NCBI GenBank assembly: GCA_035624785.1
Contig: DASPQV010000025.1
Location: 310,001 to 374,000, forward strand
DNA length: 64,000 nt
Reading direction: 5' to 3'
Source: JAJZNI01 sp035624785
Lineage (GTDB): Bacteria; Chloroflexota; Dormibacteria; Aeolococcales; Aeolococcaceae
The notes below the pieces were generated by a model, which did no database searches, had not been told where the DNA came from, and was given only the letters and a program-made list of their open reading frames with translations. Both the position numbers and the translations under genes were made by a program. Below are positions 17,332 to 26,918 of this stretch, in pieces (the stretch's first letter is position 1; every line of letters starts with the position of its first letter).

Positions 17332-18081
17332 TCATTCCGGACCCGAGGCCTGCCTCACAACCCCGCGGCTGGGGATCGCACTCTCGGGCTGGCGCGATGT
17401 GCTTCGGCTCGCATCCCCCGGGGCGGGATCCGTGGGCGGCAGCCACACGGAGAGGAGCTCGCGCAGTCCGGTGCGGCAGCGGGCCGCTCCGCCGTGGGAG
17501 GGATGGCGGATCACCGGAACCTCGCCGAGGACGCCGGCCGCAACCCTGCCGATGGCGGCGACGTGGCGCGGCCGGACGATGTCGAGCAGAGCGAACAGGA
17601 AGCGCGAGCCCTCGACCGCCTCGGCGTGGGTGGGCCGGCGGTTGGAGTGCGGCGTGGGGCCGGCGGGATGGCTGGGCACGACGTTGAACAGCAGCACCCT
17701 CCCGTTCCACCCACCCTCCCGGAGGACCCCTTGGACCACCGCCGCGGACGGCTCTGCCCAGCCTCTCGGGTGGTTGGAGCTGCGCTGGTAGCCGTCCGGG
17801 TCCTCCGGCGAGGCCGCGAACTGCCGCTCGGAGAGCAGGCAGAGCCCCGAGTACCGCGCCCCGCGCCAACCCGCCGCCTCGGCGGCGACGAGGACGGGCG
17901 CCCGCTGGCGCTGGGCGAGGTAGCGGAGCAGGTTCTGGCGCCTGATCGCGGGCGCCTCACGGCTCACGTCGTCGCCTCCGGTTTCCCGGTACTGGTTGAA
18001 GGTGTCTCCGATGCGGGCGGCGGCGAGCCCCTCGAGCAGCCGCACCATCCGGAGCCAGCGATCGGACGAGGCGCTCGGCAT
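17332..18081 (-). CDS. Uracil-DNA glycosylase superfamily protein
   Basis: A protein of 249 residues. PVLVAAEAAGWRGARYSGL matches the UDG-superfamily motif A region (GxxPGxxGxxxSG) in a varied form. FNVVPSHPAG corresponds to the strand with the conserved Asn/Pro, VAAIGRVAAGVL to the strand-helix before motif B, and IRHPSHGG to the leucine-loop motif with the conserved His. Enzymes of this superfamily excise uracil or related lesions from DNA. An acidic residue at the usual motif-A catalytic position is not obvious, so activity is uncertain. The last 40 residues are low-complexity Pro/Ser/Arg. Upstream of the methyltransferase gene, likely the same transcript. Confidence 0.7.
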   Translation of the reverse strand: MPSASSDRWLRMVRLLEGLAAARIGDTFNQYRETGGDDVSREAPAIRRQNLLRYLAQRQRAPVLVAAEAAGWRGARYSGLCLLSERQFAASPEDPDGYQRSSNHPRGWAEPSAAVVQGVLREGGWNGRVLLFNVVPSHPAGPTPHSNRRPTHAEAVEGSRFLFALLDIVRPRHVAAIGRVAAGVLGEVPVIRHPSHGGAARCRTGLRELLSVWLPPTDPAPGDASRSTSRQPESAIPSRGVVRQASGPE

Positions 18082-18189
18082 GCCCGTATCGTGGGTCGCG
18101 CCCTGCCGCCGGCGACTCCATGCTGAGGCGTGCCGTCAAGGCTCCATGAACGCCGACAATCCAGGCCCGCTCCCGACTACTCTGCTGCC

Positions 18190-18648
18190 ATGCCGCGCCG
18201 GGCCGCGTTCCCCCAGGTGGAGCGCCCCATCGAGCCAGCGACCTCCTCAAGTCGCCGGACCCGATGGGTGGTCGGACTGGCGATCGCGGCGGTGCTCATC
18301 GTCGAGACTCTGGTCATCGTCATGGTCCAGCCGTGGCCCGGGCCGTCCAGGGAGTCAGGGATGACGGCCACGCTGGTGGTTGCCGGGGGTCCCCCCGGTG
18401 CCTTGTTCGATGCGACCGTCACCCTGGTCGTGGCCACCCCCAATCCGGAGACCGTTATCACCACCCGCACCGTGACGGCCTCAGCCGGCGGGACGATCGT
18501 GAGCGTGCCTCTGCAGCCCGGCCTCTACCAGGTGGAGCTGTGGATGGGCGATCCCAACGCGCCGGGCAACACCCCCTGCGAGAGCCAGTCGGTCCAGGTC
18601 CCGGACGGGAAGCTCCTCCCCCTGACCCTGAGCTGCGAGGTCCCCTGA
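18190..18648 (+). CDS. Membrane-anchored extracytoplasmic protein, unknown function
   Basis: A protein of 152 residues: a short basic N terminus, one membrane helix at about residues 27-46 (VVGLAIAAVLIVETLVIVMV), then an all-beta extracytoplasmic domain with alternating Val/Thr strands (ATLVVAGGPPGALFDATVTL and others) and one Cys pair (about residues 132 and 149). The fold looks immunoglobulin-like or carboxypeptidase-regulatory-like, but I do not recognise a family. ATG at 18190, with TACTCT six bases upstream (18178-18183), consistent with a leaderless start. Convergent with recJ; the stops are four bases apart. Confidence 0.65.
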   Translation: MPRRAAFPQVERPIEPATSSSRRTRWVVGLAIAAVLIVETLVIVMVQPWPGPSRESGMTATLVVAGGPPGALFDATVTLVVATPNPETVITTRTVTASAGGTIVSVPLQPGLYQVELWMGDPNAPGNTPCESQSVQVPDGKLLPLTLSCEVP

Positions 18649-18652
18649 CAGC

Positions 18653-20401
18653 TCAGCCGGCCACCGCCGGAACCGTGGCGAGGACCTCGGCGGCGGGCTC
18701 GGCCGCGGCCGCAGCACCCCGCGCCGGGCGCAGATCCCGGAGCCGGGCGCGCACCCGCAGCTGCCCCTGCCAGGCATCCAGCCCCAGCCCGAAGCAGATG
18801 TCGATCCGGCGGCCGCGTGGCAGGTGGCCGGCCAGGCCGGGCTTGTTGAAGGCGATGGCCTCGACGATGCCGCCGCCCCCGTCCCGCAACGCCACCCTGA
18901 GGTGCTGGCCGTCACCGCCGAAGGGCTGGGCGGAGAGCACCTCGCAGTCCCGCAGCACCAGGAGAGGCTGAGGGTTGCCGACCCCGCAGGGCTCGATGGC
19001 CTCGAGCTGGCGGCACAGCTCCGGGGTCGCATCGGCACCGCGGATCTCACCGTCGACCCGGAACACCCGCTCCCTGGGCCGCCCGCCGAGCTGCTCGGCG
19101 CACGCCTCGGAGACCTGATCCCGGAAGCGCTCCAGGTCGTCCGCTCTGAGGCTGAATCCGGCCGCCGCGGCGTGGCCGCCATACCGGAGGAGGGTTCCGG
19201 CGGCGCGGTCGAGGGCACGCACGATGTGCACCCCGGCGACCGAGCGCCCGGACCCCTTGGCCTCCCGCGGGTCGAGGCAGACCACAAAGGCGGGGACCGC
19301 ATACCGCTCCATCAGCCGGCCGGCGACCAGCCCCACGATGCCCATCAGCCAGCCGGGGTCGCCGAGCACGATCGCCGGCGCATCATCACGAATGTCGGCG
19401 ACCCGGCTCTCGGCCTCCTCGAGCGCCGTCGCCACCGCGTCCTGGCGGCTGCGGTTCTGCTCGTCGAGCCAGCGCGCCAGCTCCCGGGCCCGCTCCTGAT
19501 CGTCGGTGAGACAGAGCTCCAGGGCGAGCCGGGCATCCTCCATGCGACCGGCCGCATTGATCCTCGGGGCGATGCCGAAGGCGATGTCCGAGGCCGCCAG
19601 GGGAGCGTCCAGGCCGGCCTGCTGCGCCAGCGCACTCAAGCCCGGGGATGCCAGGATCGTGCCCAGCCCGCGGTGGACGATGGTCCGGTTCTCCCCGGTG
19701 AGCGGCATCATGTCGGCGATGGTGCCCAGGGCGGCGAGCCCGATTGCGGCCTCGGCCTGGCCCGCAGGCACGATGCCCTCGGCCTCCAGCGCGCAGAGCA
19801 GCTTCCAGGCCACCCCGGCGCCGGCCAGGCCGTCGAAGCCGTAGCCGTCGCCGGGCTGCTTGGGGTTGATGAGGGCGTCGGCGGGGGCGAGCCGGGCGGG
19901 GCTGCCGTCCGGCGCCAGGGGCAGGTGGTGGTCGGTGACGATCAGGGCCATCCCCTGGGGCCGGCCCGCCGCAACCTCCTCCGAGCTGGTGCCACAGTCC
20001 ACGGTGACCACGCAGCGCACGCCCCGGCCGGCAAGCTCCTCGAGGGCGGCCGCGTGGAGCCCGTAGCCCTCGGTCATGCGGTTCGGGATGTACGGAACCA
20101 CGTCTGCCCCGCCTGCCCTGAGGGCCCGGGTGAGCATGGCGCAGGCGGTCACCCCGTCGGCGTCGTAGTCCCCATAGACGGCGATCCGGTGGCCCTCGCC
20201 GACCGCCACCCCCAGGGTGACCACGGCGTCGGCCATCCCCTCGAGGCCAAAGGGATCGAGGAGCTCGATCCCGCCGCGGAGAAAGTCCGACGCCGCCTCC
20301 ATGTCCAGTCCCCGGCCAGCCAGGAGCCGGCCGAGGATCGGCGGCTGCCCGTCGAGGGGCACCGCGTCGCAGATCTCCCAACGCCGGGGAGCGGGTTTCA
20401 C
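18653..20401 (-). CDS. recJ: Single-stranded-DNA-specific exonuclease RecJ
   Basis: 582 residues, a normal RecJ length. DHH phosphoesterase motifs appear in order: VYGDYDADGVTA (motif I), VTVDCGTSS (II), VTDHHLP (III, the DHH) and the motif IV region NPKQPGDGYGFDGLAGAGVA. The DHHA1 domain has RINAAGRMEDARLALEL and RSVAGVHIVRALD. RecJ degrades ssDNA 5' to 3' in recombination and mismatch/base-excision repair, using Mn or Mg. The GTG at 20401 is chosen because GGAGG lies four bases upstream; a GTG six codons earlier is possible. A TAGACT box about 40 bases upstream is a possible -10. Confidence 0.93.
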   Translation of the reverse strand: MKPAPRRWEICDAVPLDGQPPILGRLLAGRGLDMEAASDFLRGGIELLDPFGLEGMADAVVTLGVAVGEGHRIAVYGDYDADGVTACAMLTRALRAGGADVVPYIPNRMTEGYGLHAAALEELAGRGVRCVVTVDCGTSSEEVAAGRPQGMALIVTDHHLPLAPDGSPARLAPADALINPKQPGDGYGFDGLAGAGVAWKLLCALEAEGIVPAGQAEAAIGLAALGTIADMMPLTGENRTIVHRGLGTILASPGLSALAQQAGLDAPLAASDIAFGIAPRINAAGRMEDARLALELCLTDDQERARELARWLDEQNRSRQDAVATALEEAESRVADIRDDAPAIVLGDPGWLMGIVGLVAGRLMERYAVPAFVVCLDPREAKGSGRSVAGVHIVRALDRAAGTLLRYGGHAAAAGFSLRADDLERFRDQVSEACAEQLGGRPRERVFRVDGEIRGADATPELCRQLEAIEPCGVGNPQPLLVLRDCEVLSAQPFGGDGQHLRVALRDGGGGIVEAIAFNKPGLAGHLPRGRRIDICFGLGLDAWQGQLRVRARLRDLRPARGAAAAAEPAAEVLATVPAVAG

Positions 20402-20855
20402 GGAGCCTCCGTGGCGCACGGATGTTCGAGATTGCCAGGGAGTCTAGCCCGCAGCCGGGAGCTGTGGCAAGGGCTGCACCTTGACGCTGTGAGTGTTCCG
20501 AGAACACGTCCTCGCTAGGAGTTCTGTGACTTTGTCCTCCCATGGAGGATTCGGTCACTTTGAACCAACCCGAGCAGCAGCGCCTTCGACCCGATCGCCC
20601 ACCACCGGGGACCTCCCTTCTCAGCGGGGGTGCCTTTGGGCCAATCGTGGCCTAAACCGGGTCTAGCAGAATACAGGGCCCACCGGTGCCAACCCAGAGC
20701 CCGACCCCAGCCCAGGTATCCATCCGGCTTCCCACGGCGCACCGCCCGTCCGCCCGACCCGGCCGGCACCCGAGGTCGAAGGTCGAAGAATGGGCGCCTC
20801 CAGGCTGGCAGAGCCGTTCGGCCCTGGTCGCCGTCTGCGGCAGCGGCTGACCGCC
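20402..20855. other. Intergenic gap with a palindrome and possible mobile-element remnant
   Basis: 454 bases between the recJ start and the end of the amidotransferase gene, both on the minus strand. It holds the inverted repeat at 20493-20507. Further along are two similar nonamers, GTGACTTTG and GTCACTTTG, about 28 bases apart, flanking TCCTCC-CAT-GGAGGA (20535-20549). That arrangement could be a relic of an insertion-sequence end. The frames crossing the gap have no recognisable domain. Confidence 0.35.
20493..20507. promoter_or_regulatory. Palindrome GTGTTC-CGA-GAACAC
   Basis: Perfect 6-bp arms with a three-base centre, about 90 bases upstream of recJ. GTTC/GAAC half-sites recall LexA-type operators, but the spacing differs from the Gram-positive LexA box. 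Operator function is a guess. Confidence 0.4.
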
Positions 20856-21611
20856 TCAGGCGGACGCTCTGCCCGTCCTGGAGCGCCCCCCTGCGCGATC
20901 CACGAAAGTCGTGAAGAGGGCGCGCGCCCAGGCGTGCTCGGCGGTCAGCTCCTCGGGGTGGCACTGCACGGTCACGATCAGCCCGTCCGCTGACTCCAGG
21001 CCCTCGACCACCCCATCGGGGGCGCGGGCGTTTACCCGGAGCCCGGGGGCCACCGCCTTCACCGCCTGGTGATGGAGGCTGTTGACCATCAGGGGTCCCG
21101 GTCCCGTGACGCGGGCCAGCTTCGAGCCGGGCTCCACCGCCACCGGATGAGCCAGGGAGTTGCGGGGGCGGTCGTGGAGGTCGTGGCCGTCCACGTGCTG
21201 GTGCAGGGTCCCGCCGAGGGCGACGTTGACCATCTGCTGGCCGCGGCAGATTCCGAACACCGGCACGCCGACCCTTGCGGCGGACCGCGTCAGCGCGATC
21301 TCGATGCGGTCGAGGGCCGGATCGATTTGGTCGCCGACACTACCGGGGGCCTCCCCGTACACCTGGGGCTCGATGTCCCAGCCGCCCGGCAGGAGAAGGG
21401 CCTCCAGCTCCCGCAGGAGCCGGAAACGAGCTTGCTCGCCGGTGCCCGAGCCGGGCGGGAGCTGGAGGTGAGCCTGCTCGCCGATGTCGGAACCCGGCGG
21501 CGTCAGGCGCACGACCGTCGCCCCCGCGGCCTCCAGCGCCCTCAGGTACGGGTCGGTGTAGTCGGGCGGTCTCAGCCCGCTGCAGGTGATGCCGATCCGT
21601 GGCCCGGGCAT
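20856..21611 (-). CDS. Class-I glutamine amidotransferase (gamma-glutamyl-GABA hydrolase-like, peptidase C26)
   Basis: A protein of 251 residues. The nucleophile elbow is VFGICRGQQMVNVALGGTL, with the catalytic Cys in GICRG. LLLPGGWDIEPQVYGE is the upstream glycine strand of PuuD-type enzymes. NSLHHQAV and QCHPEE supply the His-Glu pair. This family hydrolyses gamma-glutamyl conjugates, for example in putrescine use. No putrescine genes are adjacent, so the substrate is open. A short internal duplication is visible around residues 45-60 (PGSDIGEQAHLQLPPGSGTG), an insertion compared with relatives. ATG start with a GAGG-like ribosome site. It lies downstream of acnA on the same strand. Confidence 0.87.
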   Translation of the reverse strand: MPGPRIGITCSGLRPPDYTDPYLRALEAAGATVVRLTPPGSDIGEQAHLQLPPGSGTGEQARFRLLRELEALLLPGGWDIEPQVYGEAPGSVGDQIDPALDRIEIALTRSAARVGVPVFGICRGQQMVNVALGGTLHQHVDGHDLHDRPRNSLAHPVAVEPGSKLARVTGPGPLMVNSLHHQAVKAVAPGLRVNARAPDGVVEGLESADGLIVTVQCHPEELTAEHAWARALFTTFVDRAGGRSRTGRASA

Positions 21612-21678
21612 CAGGAAACCTCAGCAGTCCTGGCGCGCTGCGACCGAGAGGCCGAGCCGTCGCAGCGCCACCAGGCTC

Positions 21679-24519
<2,841 letters not shown>

Positions 24520-24643
24520 GGCCTGCTCACCTCCCAACCCTGATGACGTTCTCCATGGTGCGACTCGCGGCCGACACGCCGCACCCGCCTTGGGTGGCTC
24601 GGCTCGCCGGTGGTCCGCGGCTCCCGCCCCGGCCGGCTGTATT

Positions 24644-24677
24644 TAGATAGTCTAACTATCTATCGGGGCGGTGTCCA
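24644..24677 (-). promoter_or_regulatory. acnA promoter with overlapping palindromic operator
   Basis: On the minus strand TGGACA (24672-24677) and TAGACT (24649-24654) are separated by 17 bases, a good sigma70-type promoter. A perfect inverted repeat TAGATAGT-CTA-ACTATCTA (24644-24662) covers the -10 and part of the spacer. A second perfect repeat TTAGA-TAG-TCTAA (24643-24655) is nested in it. In a 70 percent GC window this 20-base AT-rich island is striking. A repressor sensing iron, redox state or citrate is plausible; the TTAGA/TCTAA halves vaguely recall DtxR-family boxes. Confidence 0.65.
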
Positions 24678-24812
24678 GAGCCGGCGGGGCTGTCCCCGGG
24701 ATCCCCGGCGCGACCCCCTTTCGCAGCCGGGTTGCCAGCTGGTTCGATGGGAGCGCGGCCCGAGCTCGTCAGACGCCGTGAGCTCGGGGCGACCATCATG
24801 TCCGCCGGAGTG

Positions 24813-24836
24813 GTTGTGGACTTTGTTGGCAAGAAC
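24813..24836 (+). repeat. GTTGTGGAC-N12-AAC element, copy 1
   Basis: GTTGTGGAC (24813-24821) followed, after twelve bases, by AAC. It lies in the gap between acnA and the C39-like peptidase gene, in inverted orientation to the copy at 25961-25984. Besides the nonamer and AAC, these two copies share TGGC just before the AAC region. Confidence 0.45.
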
Positions 24837-24869
24837 AGGGAGCCGCGGAAAGTGCGATCCCGCCCCGCG

Positions 24870-25751
24870 TCAGCCCACCAGTGGGATCCCCTGCGCGATC
24901 AGCACCCACTGGCCGGACCAGACGCCGCCGTGAGCCGTGTTGGCGGTGTACCAGGCGGTGAAGTCGTTCCAGCTCATGGTCCTGGTGCCGTCGGAGCCGG
25001 CCGGCGGGCTGCCACCGACCCCGAAGGCGAGCGGGTTGGCGACCTTGACCTGGACCGGCGGGGCATCGGCGCCGCTGCTGCTCAGGGTCACGCCGGTGAC
25101 CAGCACGTAGTGGGTGCCGCCTCCGACCATCACGATCACCGGCTGGTGCTGCACCGCCAGGCTGTTCGAGATCACCACCCCGGCGGCGTCAGCCGACGGC
25201 TGAGGCGCGTCGCCGATGTCGCTCCAACCGCCGTAGTCGTCGAGAGTGACGGCGACCGCGTAAGGTGAGGCGTTCCACTCGCTGATGGTGTAGCCGTCGT
25301 TGTTGTCCGTCTCGTAGCTCCAGAACGCCTGCTGGACGTCGTAGTCGTCGGAGGCGGGCAGGGGTATCCCGTCAGCCTGGAGCCACATCTCGATGTCCGC
25401 TGGGTCGCACCAATCCGGGTCCTGCTGGGCGTGGTAGGTCACGGCAACCTCGCCCCCCAGGGGCGCGAGCGGGGGAGGGGTGGGCGCGGCAGCGACAGCA
25501 GGGGTCGCGCGTGACCCGGAGAGCGCCTCCGCCAGCGCCCCCGTCGCCGCCCCGTCGCCATCGAGCGTGGCGGCCGCTGCCACGGTTCCAGTTCCGGCGG
25601 CCGATCCCGTCGACGGGGTCGATCCTGTCGTGGCAGCCAGCCCCGGGGAGGCGACCACCCCGGCGTCCCACGGGCTGAGCAGCGCCATGCCGGCGACGGC
25701 GAGGCCCATGGCAGTCACCCCCCCGAGCACGGTAGCCCGGCGGCGACTCAT
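24870..25751 (-). CDS. Exported C39-like papain-fold cysteine peptidase
   Basis: A protein of 293 residues. The N terminus is a twin-arginine-like or Sec signal (MSRRRATVLGGVTAMGLAVA) followed by a Gly/Thr/Ala-rich linker to about residue 100. The catalytic domain begins VAVTYHAQQDPDWCDPADIE, with the nucleophile Cys in WCDPA. The His is in GGGTHYVLVTGV and the Asn/Asp equivalent in KVANPLAFG. This matches the C39-like peptidase family; exported members cleave peptides or cell-wall material, and some are pseudo-enzymes. ATG with TAGCCT seven bases upstream (25759-25764), consistent with a leaderless mRNA. The gene is flanked by inverted copies of the GTTGTGGAC element. Confidence 0.8.
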   Translation of the reverse strand: MSRRRATVLGGVTAMGLAVAGMALLSPWDAGVVASPGLAATTGSTPSTGSAAGTGTVAAAATLDGDGAATGALAEALSGSRATPAVAAAPTPPPLAPLGGEVAVTYHAQQDPDWCDPADIEMWLQADGIPLPASDDYDVQQAFWSYETDNNDGYTISEWNASPYAVAVTLDDYGGWSDIGDAPQPSADAAGVVISNSLAVQHQPVIVMVGGGTHYVLVTGVTLSSSGADAPPVQVKVANPLAFGVGGSPPAGSDGTRTMSWNDFTAWYTANTAHGGVWSGQWVLIAQGIPLVG

Positions 25752-25960
25752 GGGCCTGAGGCTACCCGCTCAAGGTTTCGATTCGATGAGAGCAACCTGA
25801 TGGTTCCCTGAGACGAGGCTGAGAGCCCAGTGAAGGGCGAGCCGGTGGGGCGCGGGGGGCCAGGCGGCCGGGGCCGGGCCCGCTCGGCGTCCGTCTCCCC
25901 GTGGACGGTTGCAGCAGAGGGAGAGGGTCATCCGCGGTGAGCCCGTGTCAGCCCGCCAAC

Positions 25961-25984
25961 GTTTTAGCCATAGTCGTCCACAAC
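25961..25984 (-). repeat. GTTGTGGAC-N12-AAC element, copy 2
   Basis: On the minus strand GTTGTGGAC (25976-25984) is followed by N12 and AAC (25961-25963). It sits about 210 bases upstream of the C39-like peptidase gene. The rest of the 359-base gap between that gene and the HNH gene is GC-rich and empty, apart from the 39-bp tandem repeat at its right end. Confidence 0.45.
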
Positions 25985-26029
25985 TACGACCGGGAGGAGA
26001 CGGCGACTGAGCTGTGCCGAGTCCTGTCC

Positions 26030-26127
26030 GGGCTACGCGGACCGCAGAGGTATGGTGGAGTCCGGTGCGGGCTACGCGGACCGCCGAGGTATGGCGGAGT
26101 CCGGTGCCGGCTACGCCGCCGCCGAGG
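26030..26127. repeat. 39-bp tandem repeat abutting the HNH gene stop
   Basis: Two near-identical 39-base units (26030-26068 and 26069-26107; two differences, A/C and T/C) begin GGGCTACGCGGACCGC. A third partial unit (26108-26127) overlaps the last codons and the TAG stop of the HNH gene. It looks as if the 3' end of the gene was the seed of a local duplication. Confidence 0.7.
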
Positions 26128-26638
26128 CGCAGAAGGCGTCGTAGGCGGCCTTCAGCGCCGGGTAGCGCAGAAAGATGATGTGGGCGTATTCCTGGGTCAG
26201 GGGCTGGGGCGAACGGATCAGGTGCATGCCCACCTCGATGGGCAGATGGTCGGCCTTCCGCCAGTTGCAGCGCTTGCAGGCGACCACCACGTTCTCCCAG
26301 CTGTCCGGCGAGCCACCCCGGGAGACCGGCACCACGTGGTCCACGGTCAGGTCCGCGGGAGCGGCGACCAAGCCGCAGTACTGGCAGGTGCTGTCGTCAC
26401 GGAGCAGCAGGTTGCGCCGGTTGGGGCGGAGCACGCGGCGTGGCACGTGGATGTTGCGGAGCAAGCGGACGATCACCACGTCCTCCGGCAGCCGGCGGTC
26501 CTGGAGGGCGGCCATCGCCCGGATCTGGGCCTCCTCATCGAGGAAGGCGACCCGCTCCTTGCTCAGCAGCACGACCAGCCTCCGATGGCTGATCACGTTG
26601 AGCGGCTGTAGTGAGGCATTGAGGAGCAGGACTGCCAT
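26111..26638 (-). CDS. HNH endonuclease family protein
   Basis: A protein of 175 residues. Residues 1-70 form a small N-terminal beta domain (AVLLLNASLQPLNVISHRRL). The HNH zinc-finger domain follows: CQYCG, then LTVDHVVPVSRGG (the catalytic DH), then NVVVACKRCNWRKADH. This architecture is very widespread in actinobacteria and relatives and is usually annotated as HNH endonuclease; its substrate is not established here. The ATG is preceded by TACAAT (26645-26650) with six bases between, a consensus leaderless start. Confidence 0.88.
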   Translation of the reverse strand: MAVLLLNASLQPLNVISHRRLVVLLSKERVAFLDEEAQIRAMAALQDRRLPEDVVIVRLLRNIHVPRRVLRPNRRNLLLRDDSTCQYCGLVAAPADLTVDHVVPVSRGGSPDSWENVVVACKRCNWRKADHLPIEVGMHLIRSPQPLTQEYAHIIFLRYPALKAAYDAFCASAAA

Positions 26639-26918
26639 GGCGGAATTGTATGGCCGGAACGAAAAGCGGCGGTGGCCGAGCCCCGCCCGTCCGGGCCGAG
26701 CCCAGCGCGGCGAGCGAGCAGGACCGCGACCAGCCGCGGTGGCGGCGGGGAGCAGCGGGCTGGCGGTGGGAGCAGCCGAGGTCGTGGCGGGGAGCAGCGG
26801 GCTGGCGGCAGGGAGCAGCCGGGCTGGCGGTGGGGAGCTGGCGCCGAGACCGGGCCGGTCAGCGGCGGGCCCGACCGCGCGCGGCCGGGTGCGTCGCGGT
26901 CCCGGCGGCGGCCGCCGG
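26639..26918. repeat. Intergenic region with 42-bp degenerate tandem repeat
   Basis: Between the HNH start and the ligD stop. Two copies of a segment opening GGCGGGGAGCAGCGGGCTGG (26744-26777 and 26786-26820) recur with a 42-base period, and a third partial copy runs to about 26848. Frames here read as Gly/Arg/Gln or Pro/Arg repeats only and are not genes. Confidence 0.55.

Noticed and set aside
20515..20964. A 149-codon minus-strand frame upstream of the amidotransferase
   Set aside because: Overlaps the amidotransferase gene in another frame and shows no domain; the non-overlapping part could be a decayed element but not a gene.
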